NCBI GenBank assembly: GCA_016192075.1
Contig: JACPUU010000018.1
Coordinates: 217,644-281,643 of the forward strand
From: Bacteroidota bacterium
GTDB taxonomy: Bacteria; Bacteroidota; Bacteroidia; Flavobacteriales_D; Crocinitomicaceae
Length of the DNA stretch: 64,000 nt
Direction: 5' to 3'
A program made the position numbers and the translations under genes. Below, piece by piece: positions 44,706 to 53,509 of this stretch (within the stretch, counting starts at the first letter, position 1; each line of letters starts with the position of its first letter). The notes under the pieces were generated by a model that was not told where the DNA came from, did no database searches, and saw only the letters and a list, made by a program, of their open reading frames with translations.

Positions 44706-45926
44706 ATGCGAGTTATAAAGAAGGTTTTTAAGTGGCTTTTTATTTTAATTCTCCTGTTTATCGTCGGGTTTAACCTGGCCATTGTATTCACAGGTCGTTA
44801 TTACATTTACAAGGGAATTGCCAACACGTATCTGAAAGGGCACATTCGCCCCACCATTTACGATCTGGAGGTTTTTAACAACCGTAAAGTGGTAGCCGGC
44901 ACCCCCCAACCCTGGGCTGACCACAAAAATCTGGGAAAATTCAAGATTACGCAGGAAGAGCGTGATTTGCTGGAGCGGCTCAATACCGCCTCGTTTCTGG
45001 TTGCTTACAAAGACACCATTATTTACGAAGAGTATTGGGATGATCACAGTGTAAACATGCTTGGAAATTCATTTTCCATGGCTAAATCAGTTGTGTCAAT
45101 TTTGATTGGGGTAGCGTTGGAAGAGGGTAAAATAAAATCACTCGATGAGCCGGTGGCCAATTACCTGCCGGAATTTGCTGATGAGAAAAAGAATATTACC
45201 ATTCGGCACGTATTAACCATGAGCACCGGCCTTTCATGGAGTGAAAGTTACATTAGCCCGTTTTGCGATGTGGCTGAATTGTATTACGATACGGATGATC
45301 GTGATCTGGCCTGTAACCGTAGAATTATTGAAGAGGCCCCGGGTGAAACCTGGCGGTATAAAAGCGGCGACACGCAGGTGCTTATGTACATTCTGGCAGA
45401 GGCAACCGGCCAGAATGTGTCTGAATATGCATCTGAAAAACTGTGGAAACCAATGGGTGCTGAAAGTGATGCCTGGTGGAGCCTGGCAGGTGATGAAAAC
45501 AGTACTGAAAAAGCGTTTTGCTGTTTGTATGCTACCTCCCGTGATTTTTTACGGTTGGGTAAATTGGTTAATAACCGCGGAAACTGGAACGGTGTGCAGT
45601 TAGTGAATGAACAATACATGAATGAATTTTGTACCCTGGCACCGCTTAAAAAGGCTGATGGCAAACCAAACAATGTTTATGGCTATCAGTATTGGATTTA
45701 TACCGGTATGCCTTATGAGGTAACCTATTTCAGAGGCATGTCAGGTCAATACATTATTTCGGTCCCTGAAAAAGACCTGGTTATTGTAAGAACCGGCAAT
45801 GGAACTGATCCCAATTGGAAAAACACCGAAGAAATAAAGGACGATGCGCTGGAGGGCCATTACATGGAACTGCCCGCATATATTGAAATAGGTTATGACC
45901 TGATGCTGCAGGCTGGTGGTCAATAA
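44706..45926 (+). CDS. Membrane-anchored serine hydrolase (beta-lactamase/class C family)
   Basis: 406 aa. An N-terminal membrane anchor (about 9-28, WLFILILLFIVGFNLAIVF) carries an extracytoplasmic class C beta-lactamase-fold domain. SxxK appears as SMAK in NSFSMAKSVVSILIG near residue 125, the Tyr motif as YKSG near residue 218, and the third motif as RGMSGQ near residue 347. Relatives include esterases, D-aminopeptidases and 6-aminohexanoate hydrolases, so substrate is open. It is probably an operon with lipB (18-bp gap) and with the next small gene, but functional links are not evident. Confidence 0.87.
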   Translation: MRVIKKVFKWLFILILLFIVGFNLAIVFTGRYYIYKGIANTYLKGHIRPTIYDLEVFNNRKVVAGTPQPWADHKNLGKFKITQEERDLLERLNTASFLVAYKDTIIYEEYWDDHSVNMLGNSFSMAKSVVSILIGVALEEGKIKSLDEPVANYLPEFADEKKNITIRHVLTMSTGLSWSESYISPFCDVAELYYDTDDRDLACNRRIIEEAPGETWRYKSGDTQVLMYILAEATGQNVSEYASEKLWKPMGAESDAWWSLAGDENSTEKAFCCLYATSRDFLRLGKLVNNRGNWNGVQLVNEQYMNEFCTLAPLKKADGKPNNVYGYQYWIYTGMPYEVTYFRGMSGQYIISVPEKDLVIVRTGNGTDPNWKNTEEIKDDALEGHYMELPAYIEIGYDLMLQAGGQ

Positions 45927-45963
45927 ATCCCCGGTGGTTTCAGGTGAAAATAAGATTAGCAGA

Positions 45964-46374
45964 ATGAAAGAACACATTAAAGTACCCAAAGTAGAGAATG
46001 TTGCAGTAGCGGTGGTAAAAGAGCTGAATGAAGAGAAAACGGCCGAGGTTTACAATGTGTATTTATTAAACCTGAAAAAAAGCATTATCCGCAATGCGCT
46101 GGTATCATCCAAGGGCTATGGCCAAAATGCAACCACTGGTGAGGCTGTAAAAACGTCTACGCTGCGTCATTTTTTGGGCGACCTCGACGGACAATCCTTT
46201 GCTAAGATTGAGCCCATTATGGAAGAAGTTTTTGGCCTGAGTAATGAGTATTGGGTCAGTTTTTATGAAAACAACCAGATTCTGGATAAAAAATTCATTT
46301 TTCTGGCTGAATCCATTACAGAAGAAAACATGATTAATGTGCCGCTCATCAACAAGCGCGGCGTAATGATTTAA
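45964..46374 (+). CDS. Conserved small protein of unknown function
   Basis: 136 aa from the ATG at 45964, 37 bp after the hydrolase stop; an upstream frame start would overlap that gene. It is soluble, mixed alpha/beta, with no signal peptide: VENVAVAVVKELNEEKTAEVYNVYLLNLKK, VSSKGYG, STLRHFLGDLDGQSFAKIEPIMEEVFGLSNEYWVSFYENNQILDKKFIF. I do not recognise a named domain. The pattern looks like a cytoplasmic housekeeping protein restricted to this phylum. Its neighbours give no clear hint. Confidence 0.78.
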   Translation: MKEHIKVPKVENVAVAVVKELNEEKTAEVYNVYLLNLKKSIIRNALVSSKGYGQNATTGEAVKTSTLRHFLGDLDGQSFAKIEPIMEEVFGLSNEYWVSFYENNQILDKKFIFLAESITEENMINVPLINKRGVMI

Positions 46375-46479
46375 GTTCCTGAGCAGCACAGGCATTCATT
46401 TGCTGAAACAGCGGGGAATCTTTATACATAAGTGCCGGAAAGCATTAATTTTATCGGTGAATTTTCGCGCAGACACGTT

Positions 46480-47196
46480 ATGCAACTCCAAAAAATCAAT
46501 TTAGAAAAGATACTGTTCCTTGATATTGAAACAGTACCCGAAGTCTATCGGTTTTCAGACCTGGATACTGAAACAGCGGCCTTGTTTGATGCAAAAACCA
46601 AATACCAGCAAAAAGATGGTCAAACAGCAGCTGAGGTTTACGACAAGGCCGGTATTTATGCTGAGTTTGGAAAGATCATCTGCATATCCTGCGGTGTTGT
46701 GCATGATAAACCGCAGGGTAAAGAAATCCACCTGAAATCCTATGCCGGTGATGATGAAAAACAACTGCTGATAAACTTTGCCAAATTATTGAATCAGCAT
46801 TACAGCATGCCGCATCATATTTTATGCGGTCATAACGCCAAAGAATTTGATTTTCCGTTTATTGCCAGGCGCATGTTGCTTCATGGCATTGATTTACCAG
46901 CGGTGCTTGATATTGCAGGTAAAAAACCATGGGAAATTGCTCACCTTGACACCATGGAACTGTGGAAATTTGGTGATTACAAACACTACAGTTCACTGAG
47001 TTTGTTGTGTCATATTTTCAAAATACCAACACCAAAAGATGATATTTCAGGTGCTGATGTAGCCCGTGTGTATTATGAAGAAAAAGATTTACCGCGTATT
47101 GTCAAATACTGCCAGAAAGATGTTGTGGCGTTGATTCAGTTATTTCTCCGTTTCCGCAATGAAAAACTGGTAGAACAAGATGATATTCATGAATAG
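46480..47196 (+). CDS. 3'-5' exonuclease of the PolB-exonuclease-like (RNase H fold) family
   Basis: 238 aa from the ATG at 46480; a GTG 48 bp upstream is open but less likely. The DEDD exonuclease motifs are visible: Exo I as LFLDIETVPEVYRF near residue 11, Exo II as GHNAKEFDFPFIARRM near residue 115, and Exo III as YCQKDVVALIQLFLR near residue 211, with the catalytic Asp/Glu residues in place. There is no polymerase domain, so it is a stand-alone nuclease probably acting in DNA repair or replication fidelity. Its last 17 bp overlap the next lipoprotein gene. Confidence 0.9.
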   Translation: MQLQKINLEKILFLDIETVPEVYRFSDLDTETAALFDAKTKYQQKDGQTAAEVYDKAGIYAEFGKIICISCGVVHDKPQGKEIHLKSYAGDDEKQLLINFAKLLNQHYSMPHHILCGHNAKEFDFPFIARRMLLHGIDLPAVLDIAGKKPWEIAHLDTMELWKFGDYKHYSSLSLLCHIFKIPTPKDDISGADVARVYYEEKDLPRIVKYCQKDVVALIQLFLRFRNEKLVEQDDIHE

Positions 47197-47686
47197 GTTA
47201 CGGGCTGGTTTTTACCTCTTTTTAATTTGTTTTACCGCCTCTTGTTCAGGCAGCCTTGTCAGCGGCACAGAATCGGGTGAACCGGTGAATCCGCTGGCTG
47301 GATTTACTGATTTTCCGGACTCCCTTTTTGAAGGACTTTACCTGGGGCAGCCGCTTGCTGATGCACGCAATAACCTGCTTCAGAATGGGTTTGAAGCAGT
47401 GGATTCGTCCGGTTCGTTTAATTATTGGAGGCAGGGTGACTCTATTGAAGTTATTGTACCGGATGCCGCCAAAATACGCACGTTGAAAATCATGCTGCAT
47501 TCAACGGCTTGTCTGGCGGCAAAACAGCGCCTGCTGAATGGTTTCAGCGCATCTGCTGAGCGTGCCCGGCAATCAGCGCAGTTTTCTGTTTTTGACTATC
47601 AGTGCAACGATCTTGACTTTAAACTCACCGTTTTCAGTCAAAAAGACTTTATTCGGCTTAATTTTGAGCAGCAAATCAGTAAATAA
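47180..47686 (+). CDS. Small lipoprotein of unknown function
   Basis: 168 aa. The ATG at 47180 overlaps the exonuclease 3' end; a second ATG at 47189 is equally possible. Signal sequence LRAGFYLFLICFTASC ends in a lipobox with Cys22. The mature part includes DSLFEGLYLGQPLADARNNLLQNGF, a helix typical of SmpA/OmlA-like fold proteins, followed by a mixed alpha/beta region. No enzyme motif. It probably sits in the outer or inner membrane; function unknown. Confidence 0.75.
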   Translation: MIFMNRLRAGFYLFLICFTASCSGSLVSGTESGEPVNPLAGFTDFPDSLFEGLYLGQPLADARNNLLQNGFEAVDSSGSFNYWRQGDSIEVIVPDAAKIRTLKIMLHSTACLAAKQRLLNGFSASAERARQSAQFSVFDYQCNDLDFKLTVFSQKDFIRLNFEQQISK

Positions 47687-47693
47687 ACTATCA

Positions 47694-48209
47694 ATGGCTT
47701 TAATAAAACCGTGTCGTGGCAAAGCGCCTGTTATACCTCAGAACTGCTGGCTGGCAGACAATTGTACCATTGTTGGCGATGTTGAAATGGGTGAAAACTG
47801 CAGTGTCTGGTTTAATGCCGTGGTGCGGGGTGATGTAAACAGCATTCGTTTTGGAAACAACGTCAACATTCAGGACGGAGCCGTTATTCACTGCACGTAT
47901 GAAAAAACAAAAGTAAACCTGGGTAACAATGTATCAGTAGGTCATAATGCGCTGGTACATGGCTGCACGGTGGGTGACAATGTGTTGATAGGCATGGGTG
48001 CAATTGTGATGGATAATTGTGCCATAGAATCCAACTGCATTATTGCTGCCGGTGCTGTTTTACTTGAGGGCACCAAGGTAGAATCCGGTTCCGTATATGC
48101 CGGTGTTCCGGCAAAAAAGGTCAAGGATTTAAGTCCTGAACTGTTTAAAGGTGAAGTGCAGCGTATTGCCAATAACTACCGCATGTACGCCTCGTGGTTT
48201 GAAGAATGA
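47694..48209 (+). CDS. Gamma-class carbonic anhydrase-like hexapeptide protein
   Basis: 171 aa from the ATG at 47694, 7 bp after the lipoprotein stop. The open frame extends upstream into that gene, but only this start gives the family N-terminus (ALIKPCRGKAPVIPQNCWLADNCTIVGDV). A left-handed beta-helix of hexapeptide repeats spans ~20-140. Zinc ligands are His in AVIHCTYEK and the two His of VGHNALVHGC. YrdA/CaiE-type members share these features and many lack carbonic anhydrase activity, so the exact reaction is uncertain. Confidence 0.9.
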   Translation: MALIKPCRGKAPVIPQNCWLADNCTIVGDVEMGENCSVWFNAVVRGDVNSIRFGNNVNIQDGAVIHCTYEKTKVNLGNNVSVGHNALVHGCTVGDNVLIGMGAIVMDNCAIESNCIIAAGAVLLEGTKVESGSVYAGVPAKKVKDLSPELFKGEVQRIANNYRMYASWFEE

Positions 48210-48226
48210 TTAATATTTCTGCACGA

Positions 48227-48240
48227 CAGGTCGCGACCTG
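48227..48240. repeat. Perfect 14-bp palindrome after the carbonic anhydrase gene
   Basis: CAGGTCGCGACCTG lies 18 bp after the stop codon, between convergent genes. No T-run follows. Its GGTCGCGACC centre resembles the inner part of the hairpin at 3485-3524. Confidence 0.6.
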
Positions 48241-48252
48241 CCTGCACAATCT

Positions 48253-49962
48253 TTATGATGTCAAATCCACAATCAGTGAAGTATCCGTCTTGGTTACTTT
48301 TGCCAGCCCGTGTTTGGTGAGTCCCTTCATTCCAAGGTCCCAGGCTTTGTTGCTAAGCGCCACGCGTTCTTTCAAAACAACCAGGTCCATTGATTTTTCT
48401 TTTTCAAGTACGGCCAGAATGAGTCGTTCATTTTCAGTGAGATCAGGCCCGCTGTTTCCCCATTTTTCAGGCTTCATTTGCGGGAAAAAAAGTACTTCCT
48501 GAATGGATAAATTATTGGTCAGGTACATGACCAGGCGATCAATACCAATACCTAAACCCGATGTTGGAGGCATTCCATATTCCAGGGCACGCAAAAAATC
48601 CTGGTCAATAAACATGGCTTCATCGTCTCCTTTTTCAGAGAGTTTTAACTGCTCTTCAAACCGCTCACGCTGATCAATGGGGTCATTTAATTCAGAATAC
48701 GCATTGGCCACCTCTTTTCCACAAATCATCAGCTCAAAACGCTCAGTAAGTTCGGGGTTATCACGGTGTTGTTTGCACAGCGGTGACATTTCTTTCGGGT
48801 AGTCTGTAATAAACGTTGGCTGAATGTATTTACCCTCACATTTTTCACCAAAAATGGAATCAATAAGTTTGCCTTTACCCATGGTAAAATCTACCTCTAC
48901 CCCATTTGATGTGCACCAGGTGCGTAATTCTTCTTCCGTTTTACCGTGAATATCAAATCCGGTAAAATCAATGATGGATTGCCGCATGGTTACCCGTTTG
49001 TAGGGAGCCTTGAAGTCAACCGTGTGATCTCCAAAGCTAGCTACCGTTGTTCCATTAACAGCAATGGCGGTATGCTCCAGCAAACGCTCAGTGAATTCCA
49101 TCATCCAGTTATAATCCTTGTAAGCCACATAAATTTCCATGGCCGTGAATTCAGGGTTGTGTGTGCGGTCCATGCCTTCGTTGCGGAAGTTTTTGGAAAA
49201 CTCATAAACACCCTCAAATCCGCCTACAATAAGCCTTTTCAAATACAATTCATTGGCTATACGCAAATAAAGTGTGGTATCAAGTGCGTTGTGATGCGTG
49301 GTAAACGGTCGTGCCGCAGCACCACCGGGAATGGGTTGAAGAATAGGTGTTTCTACTTCAATGTATCCGCGTGAATTAAAAAATTCACGAAAGGCATTAA
49401 ACACCTTGTTTCGTTTTAAAAAAACATCTTTTACATGCGGGTTTACCACCAGGTCTACATACCGCTGGCGGTAGCGCAGTTCAGGATTGGTAAAGGCATC
49501 GTGCGTTACCCCGTCTGCATCTGTCTTAGGCATCGGAAGTGGTTTGAGTGATTTGCTCAGCAGTTTAAAATCAACTACCCGCACGGTAATTTCACCAACC
49601 TGGGTTTTAAATAAGGTGCCCTCAATGCCTACAAAATCTCCTAAATCCAACAGCTTTTTAAAAAGCTCGTTGTAGTTAAATTTATCTTCGCCGGGGCAAA
49701 TTTCATCGCGGTTAAAGTAAACCTGTATGCGGCCGGCACTATCTTGCAGCTCAGCAAAGGAAGCCTTTCCCTGAATTTTTTTGCGCATGAGCCTGCCGGC
49801 AACAATTACTTTTTTTCCCTCTTCATAATTGGCTTCAATGTCGGTTGACAAATGACTTACCGGGTAAAGCGCAGCCGGGTATGGTTCAATTCCAAAATTT
49901 CTGATTTCGTTCAACGTTTCACGGCGTTGAATTTCCTGGTCAGACAGTTCAATAAGGCTCAT
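48253..49962 (-). CDS. lysS: Lysyl-tRNA synthetase (class II)
   Basis: 569 aa from the ATG at 49962 (SLIELSDQEIQRRETLNEI). The open frame continues 117 bp upstream, but the TATCTTTG box at 49984 lies there, so the shorter start is chosen. N-terminal OB-fold domain with GRLMRKKIQGKASFAELQD, then the class II core: RYRQRYVDL, motif 2 FRNEGMDRTHNPEFTAMEIY, and motif 3 GLGIGIDRLVMYLTN near residue 486. About 65 extra C-terminal residues (LTENERLILAVL to SLIVDLTS) form a predicted helical, winged-helix-like tail, longer than E. coli LysRS; I recall Bacteroidota enzymes having similar lengths. Confidence 0.95.
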   Translation of the reverse strand: MSLIELSDQEIQRRETLNEIRNFGIEPYPAALYPVSHLSTDIEANYEEGKKVIVAGRLMRKKIQGKASFAELQDSAGRIQVYFNRDEICPGEDKFNYNELFKKLLDLGDFVGIEGTLFKTQVGEITVRVVDFKLLSKSLKPLPMPKTDADGVTHDAFTNPELRYRQRYVDLVVNPHVKDVFLKRNKVFNAFREFFNSRGYIEVETPILQPIPGGAAARPFTTHHNALDTTLYLRIANELYLKRLIVGGFEGVYEFSKNFRNEGMDRTHNPEFTAMEIYVAYKDYNWMMEFTERLLEHTAIAVNGTTVASFGDHTVDFKAPYKRVTMRQSIIDFTGFDIHGKTEEELRTWCTSNGVEVDFTMGKGKLIDSIFGEKCEGKYIQPTFITDYPKEMSPLCKQHRDNPELTERFELMICGKEVANAYSELNDPIDQRERFEEQLKLSEKGDDEAMFIDQDFLRALEYGMPPTSGLGIGIDRLVMYLTNNLSIQEVLFFPQMKPEKWGNSGPDLTENERLILAVLEKEKSMDLVVLKERVALSNKAWDLGMKGLTKHGLAKVTKTDTSLIVDLTS

Positions 49963-49983
49963 GCATTCAAAGATTAATGGCAG

Positions 49984-49991
49984 CAAAGATA
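49984..49991 (-). promoter_or_regulatory. -7 promoter box of lysS
   Basis: TATCTTTG on the minus strand, 21 bp before the lysS ATG. Confidence 0.5.
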
Positions 49992-50066
49992 AGCTGAATT
50001 TAGCGATCGTCTCAGGTTTTCTTGTGCTCAAAACATAACAAAAAGCAAACGTTTCCGTATATCCAT

Positions 50067-50074
50067 TAACTTTG
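50067..50074 (+). promoter_or_regulatory. -7 promoter box of PGI/PMI gene
   Basis: TAACTTTG, 8 bp before the ATG at 50083; the divergent partner of the lysS promoter. Confidence 0.55.
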
Positions 50075-50082
50075 CGCAATCC

Positions 50083-51069
50083 ATGAGAGAATTAATTAAA
50101 GGCATCGGAAATCAAATTCAGGAAGCAATAAAAATCGGCTCATCAGCCCGGTTTTCAATTCCTGAAAAAGAGATCAGGGCGGTTATTGTTTGCGGGCTGG
50201 GAGGCTCCGGAATTGGTGGTAGAATTATCAGTTTACTGGTAAATGAAGAATTGAAGGTTCCTTTTATTTTGTCAAACGATTATTCGATACCTGCATGTGT
50301 TGATGAACATACCCTGCTGATTGCGTCGTCGTATTCTGGTAATACAGAAGAGACACTTTATGCGGTTAAAGAAGGCAAAAAGCGTGGGGCTGAAATTGTG
50401 GTTATCACATCAGGCGGTGAACTGCTTGAAATGGCGCAGCAATATGGCTGGAATCACCTGGTTGTCCCTAAAGGTCAACAACCGCGGGCTATGTTGGTTT
50501 ACTCCATTGTGCAGCAGATTTATATTCTGAATGCGTACCGCCTCATCTCATCAAAAGAAATGGATTGCCTGGCGAATGTTCCTGATTTTCTGGTACGTCA
50601 GCGCGACATGATTCATGCAGAGGCTCTGCGTATTGCCAAATTCCTGCACCAGAAAACACCGGTTATTTATTCCGGCTCTTTTTTTGAGGGTATTGCCATC
50701 CGGTTCAGACAACAGCTGAATGAAAATGCCAAAGTGCTGTGCTGGAATCATGTTTTACCTGAAATGACCCACAACGAACTGGTAGGCTGGGCCGGCGGTT
50801 CAGATGCGTTTGCAGTGGTTTACGTGAAAACAGATTTTGACCATCCAAGAACCAATTATCGCTGGGATATTGTCAAAGAAATAATCAGCAAAAAAACAGC
50901 ATACGTAACTGAAATAAGGGCAAAAGGGACTGACCGGCTTACCCAGAATTTTTACCTCATTCACCTGACAGACTGGATCTCCATTTACCTGTCTGAACTG
51001 AAACAGGTAGATGCAATTGAGGTGAATATAATTGGCCATCTGAAGACAGAAATGGGCAAACGCAAGTAA
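50083..51069 (+). CDS. Bifunctional phosphoglucose/phosphomannose isomerase
   Basis: 328 aa with two SIS (sugar isomerase) subdomains. N-terminal signatures are VCGLGGSGIGGRI (near residue 37) and IASSYSGNTEETL (near 83), with VITSGG. The C-terminal half has NHVLPEMTHNELVGW near residue 225 and the HLTDWISIYLSELKQVDAIEV tail. This matches the archaeal/Bacteroidota-type small bifunctional enzyme that interconverts fructose-6-phosphate with glucose-6- or mannose-6-phosphate, rather than the larger classical PGI. Full length. Cytoplasmic; no operon partner is evident. Confidence 0.9.
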   Translation: MRELIKGIGNQIQEAIKIGSSARFSIPEKEIRAVIVCGLGGSGIGGRIISLLVNEELKVPFILSNDYSIPACVDEHTLLIASSYSGNTEETLYAVKEGKKRGAEIVVITSGGELLEMAQQYGWNHLVVPKGQQPRAMLVYSIVQQIYILNAYRLISSKEMDCLANVPDFLVRQRDMIHAEALRIAKFLHQKTPVIYSGSFFEGIAIRFRQQLNENAKVLCWNHVLPEMTHNELVGWAGGSDAFAVVYVKTDFDHPRTNYRWDIVKEIISKKTAYVTEIRAKGTDRLTQNFYLIHLTDWISIYLSELKQVDAIEVNIIGHLKTEMGKRK

Positions 51070-51147
51070 GGCAAATCACAGAAATTAATTACTTTAGAGA
51101 AGTCTTTGGTTCGGTTTTTGTTAGACTCGGCCTAAATAAGAATTGCC

Positions 51148-51645
51148 ATGAATCCACTCTTACTTATTCAACTTGCCGCTTTTTCATTATTAGCCCAGCC
51201 CAGCCGTCTGCAATTAATTGAAGAAGCGCTCGACCGGGTTTTGCTGACACATTCCGTCAATTATGAAAAGGGAGACAAGCTGGAGGGTAAACTGGCTGAT
51301 ATAACAGTCACCTACACCGGAAACACCGTTATTGACGCAAAACAAGACAGCACGTATTTTTACGTTTACGGAACCTATACCTTTGCCAAGTATACCTACG
51401 TTCAGGCCCCCAATCCAATTAATGGCGGCAATGTAGGCAAATCCTATAATTCCAGCGGTTCCAGAAGTTACCTGGCGCGTGTTAAAAGTGTGTTGGATGA
51501 CTATCGTGTTCAGGACATCATTATTGTAGATGATCCTGAAAAATTTGTTTTTCAGGATGCGGTTTATGATTCACTCAAACTGACATCTGATTGGGTGTAT
51601 CCGCAGGTTGTGTACCAGTCTGATTCTAAAAAGAAAAGCGACTAG
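51148..51645 (+). CDS. Probable exported protein of unknown function
   Basis: 165 aa. The N-terminus (NPLLLIQLAAFSLLAQ) looks like a short signal peptide, though it lacks a strong positive charge. The remainder is beta-rich: GKLADITVTYTGNTVIDA, STYFYVYGTYTFAKYTYVQ, VKSVLDDYRVQDIIIVDDPEKFVF. It has no recognised domain. It lies 39 bp before the next gene and may be cotranscribed with it. Confidence 0.68.
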   Translation: MNPLLLIQLAAFSLLAQPSRLQLIEEALDRVLLTHSVNYEKGDKLEGKLADITVTYTGNTVIDAKQDSTYFYVYGTYTFAKYTYVQAPNPINGGNVGKSYNSSGSRSYLARVKSVLDDYRVQDIIIVDDPEKFVFQDAVYDSLKLTSDWVYPQVVYQSDSKKKSD

Positions 51646-51683
51646 AATTCTGTTTTATTTCATTTTTTCCAATCTTTGCGGCT

Positions 51684-52829
51684 ATGCAAAAGGCAGCAAA
51701 GAAATCCGCGTTTGGCAAACGGGCAAGCTATTTTGAACGCTATGCTTATCGTGAGCTCACCCGCAATAAAGGTGATCAGACAGGAGAAGAGCTCTTTTTA
51801 CTCAGCGAAAAGGAAATTGCCGCACTCAAAAAAATTCGTACCAATACCTATCTCAAAGCAATTGCCGCCGGCTCATTGGGCGTTATTTTGTTGTATGTCC
51901 CCTATCATTTGTGGGGATCAGTTTTGTTCCCGGTTACCAGTGTCAGTTTGCCTTTGCTGGCAAATCCGGTTGCGCTGGAAATTGAGTTTCTGATTTATTC
52001 CGTGTTATTGGTTGTTGCAGAGATTATTTATCTGACCCGTTTAAACATAAAGGCCGTGAGTGCCATTGCGGCTGCCTGTGGATGTCCTGCCAGGCATGAT
52101 CTTAATTTTGAAGACAACGTGAATGCGCTTATTGCTGTAGGGCTTGAAAAGAAACAAAAAGAGCTGGCGGCCATAGGCATTAATCCCTACGAAGGCCTTT
52201 CAAAGTGGTCCGTGGTTCTATATCAGATTGCACTTAAATTGAAAGCGGCGCTCAGCGGATTTTTGGTAAAACTGCTTGTAACCAAAGTGCTGGGAAGATA
52301 TGCCTTGCGTATGGTGGTAGATTTGGCTGGTATACCGGTTTACGCCTTCTGGAATGCCTGGGGTGTGCGCACTGTTATGAATGAAACCAGGGTGCGGGTA
52401 ATGGCGCCGCCGCTCATCAACAAATTTGTGCAGAACCTTTTTGATGAATTTAAGAATAACGATCAGTTTAAATCAGCTATTTACAATACGCTTCAGGCTA
52501 TTTCAACGTCTAAAAGATCATTCCATTACAATCATTTTTTGCTGGCTACATCTATTTTGAACAGGTTCGAAATACCGGTTTCTACAGATCCCAATTACCA
52601 GGAAAATTTTCTGAAGAATGTTCCCGAATTTGATGCTGAGGTTGAACGTGCCATTGCCAAATTGTTGTTGTTTGGTATTATGATTGACGGGCGTTTATCG
52701 GTGCGTGAAAAGCGTGCGCTGCAAAACCTTCGTGAAGCAGGTGTAATGCCCTATACCGAAGAACAGGTAAAACGCTGGACAAAAGATTATTTCGAAGGGC
52801 GTGGTTTGGAAGAATTCCTGGTGTCGTAA
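51684..52829 (+). CDS. Integral membrane protein of unknown function (possibly LBF_2804-like)
   Basis: 381 aa. Two hydrophobic helices at ~55-75 and ~92-115 (IAAGSLGVILLYVPYHLWG; IEFLIYSVLLVVAEIIYL) and another pair at ~190-240 (LSGFLVKLLVTKVLGRYALRMVVDLAGIPVYAFWNAWGVR). A GHDLNF-like segment CGCPARHDLNFEDNVNALIAVGLEKKQKEL lies between. The soluble C-terminus (~255-381) ends in a small helical domain resembling a TerB-like fold (LLLFGIMIDGRLSVREKRALQNL). It resembles proteins named LBF_2804 family as I recall them, but I cannot confirm this. Function unknown. Confidence 0.75.
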   Translation: MQKAAKKSAFGKRASYFERYAYRELTRNKGDQTGEELFLLSEKEIAALKKIRTNTYLKAIAAGSLGVILLYVPYHLWGSVLFPVTSVSLPLLANPVALEIEFLIYSVLLVVAEIIYLTRLNIKAVSAIAAACGCPARHDLNFEDNVNALIAVGLEKKQKELAAIGINPYEGLSKWSVVLYQIALKLKAALSGFLVKLLVTKVLGRYALRMVVDLAGIPVYAFWNAWGVRTVMNETRVRVMAPPLINKFVQNLFDEFKNNDQFKSAIYNTLQAISTSKRSFHYNHFLLATSILNRFEIPVSTDPNYQENFLKNVPEFDAEVERAIAKLLLFGIMIDGRLSVREKRALQNLREAGVMPYTEEQVKRWTKDYFEGRGLEEFLVS

Positions 52830-52858
52830 TATTCGCAGGGACATGTCCTACAGTTTTA

Positions 52859-52956
52859 AAACAAAAAACCCTTTTCGCTGAGAATTTCTCAATTCCTAGA
52901 AGCTTGGTTGCCGCTCTCACTCTCCACTCTCACACTGAAACAAAAAACCCTTTTCG
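52859..52956. repeat. 19-bp direct repeat around the tRNA-Cys terminator
   Basis: AAACAAAAAACCCTTTTCG occurs at 52859-52877 and 52938-52956. Only the second copy is followed by the complementary arm, so the first may be a remnant of a duplicated terminator. Confidence 0.6.
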
Positions 52957-52974
52957 TTCAGAAAAGGGTTTTTT
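52942..52974. terminator. Bidirectional intrinsic terminator (tRNA-Cys)
   Basis: A 14-bp perfect stem (52942-52955 with 52961-52974), five-base loop, A-run on one side and T-run on the other. It ends the tRNA-Cys transcript on the minus strand and can also stop plus-strand transcription from the membrane-protein gene. Confidence 0.82.
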
Positions 52975-52981
52975 GTTTTTG

Positions 52982-53052
52982 AGGTCCCGAGCGGATTTGA
53001 ACCGCTGTACACAGTTTTGCAGACTGGTGCCTAACCCCTCGGCCACAGGACC
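52982..53052 (-). tRNA. tRNA-Cys (GCA)
   Basis: Cloverleaf on the minus strand: acceptor GGTCCTG (5') with CGGGACC (3'), T-arm GCGG-TTCAAAT-CCGC, anticodon stem CAGT/ACTG enclosing CTGCAAA, anticodon GCA. The discriminator base is U (A52982 on plus), a known identity element of tRNA-Cys. CCA is not encoded. Confidence 0.95.
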
Positions 53053-53155
53053 ATTATTCATGCGGTGGGCAAAGATAAGAATTATTTAATATTCGCCGTA
53101 GCTTTAGCGCAGGTGGATTTTTTCTTATCCTCCTAACCTTAGCTAAGGAAGTGGA

Positions 53156-53509
53156 TTACCCCTCCAATACAACGGCTACTTCTTTGACCGTACCATTAAC
53201 CGGCGGATTGAGTTTGCGTACCTTTATCCAGGCTTTGTTCATGGTTTTAAATTCTTGCCTGAAGCGCTTTAGAATGCGGTAGCCTACATGTTCAATCAGC
53301 TTGGAGCGTACAGCCATTTCTTCAACTACAATTTCACGAATACGCACATAGTCAATGGTGTCAATGAGCTGATCGGTTTCAGCGGCTTTCATAAAATCGG
53401 TACTGATTTCAACATCTACAATGAATTTACCGCCAAGCCTGGCTTCTTCTTCCATGCAGCCGTGAAAGGCGTAAACTTCAATGCCCACTACTTCTACAGT
53501 ATTTTTCAT
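53156..53509 (-). CDS. folB: Dihydroneopterin aldolase
   Basis: 117 aa. Cleaves 7,8-dihydroneopterin to 6-hydroxymethyl-dihydropterin and glycolaldehyde in folate synthesis. Family motifs: VEVVGIEVYAFHGCMEEEARLGGKF at the start with the substrate-binding Glu, DTIDYVRIREIV, LIEHVGYRI, and the catalytic Lys region WIKVRKLNPPV near residue 95. Full length. Its ATG overlaps the gltX stop (ATGA), so the two are translationally coupled. Confidence 0.93.
   Translation of the reverse strand: MKNTVEVVGIEVYAFHGCMEEEARLGGKFIVDVEISTDFMKAAETDQLIDTIDYVRIREIVVEEMAVRSKLIEHVGYRILKRFRQEFKTMNKAWIKVRKLNPPVNGTVKEVAVVLEG

Noticed and set aside
47538..47693. N-terminal extension of the gamma carbonic anhydrase
   Set aside because: It would overlap the lipoprotein gene by about 150 bp in another frame and precede the normal family start.
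49963..50079. N-terminal extension of LysRS by 39 residues
   Set aside because: The extension covers the TATCTTTG promoter box and is not LysRS-like; the ATG at 49962 fits.
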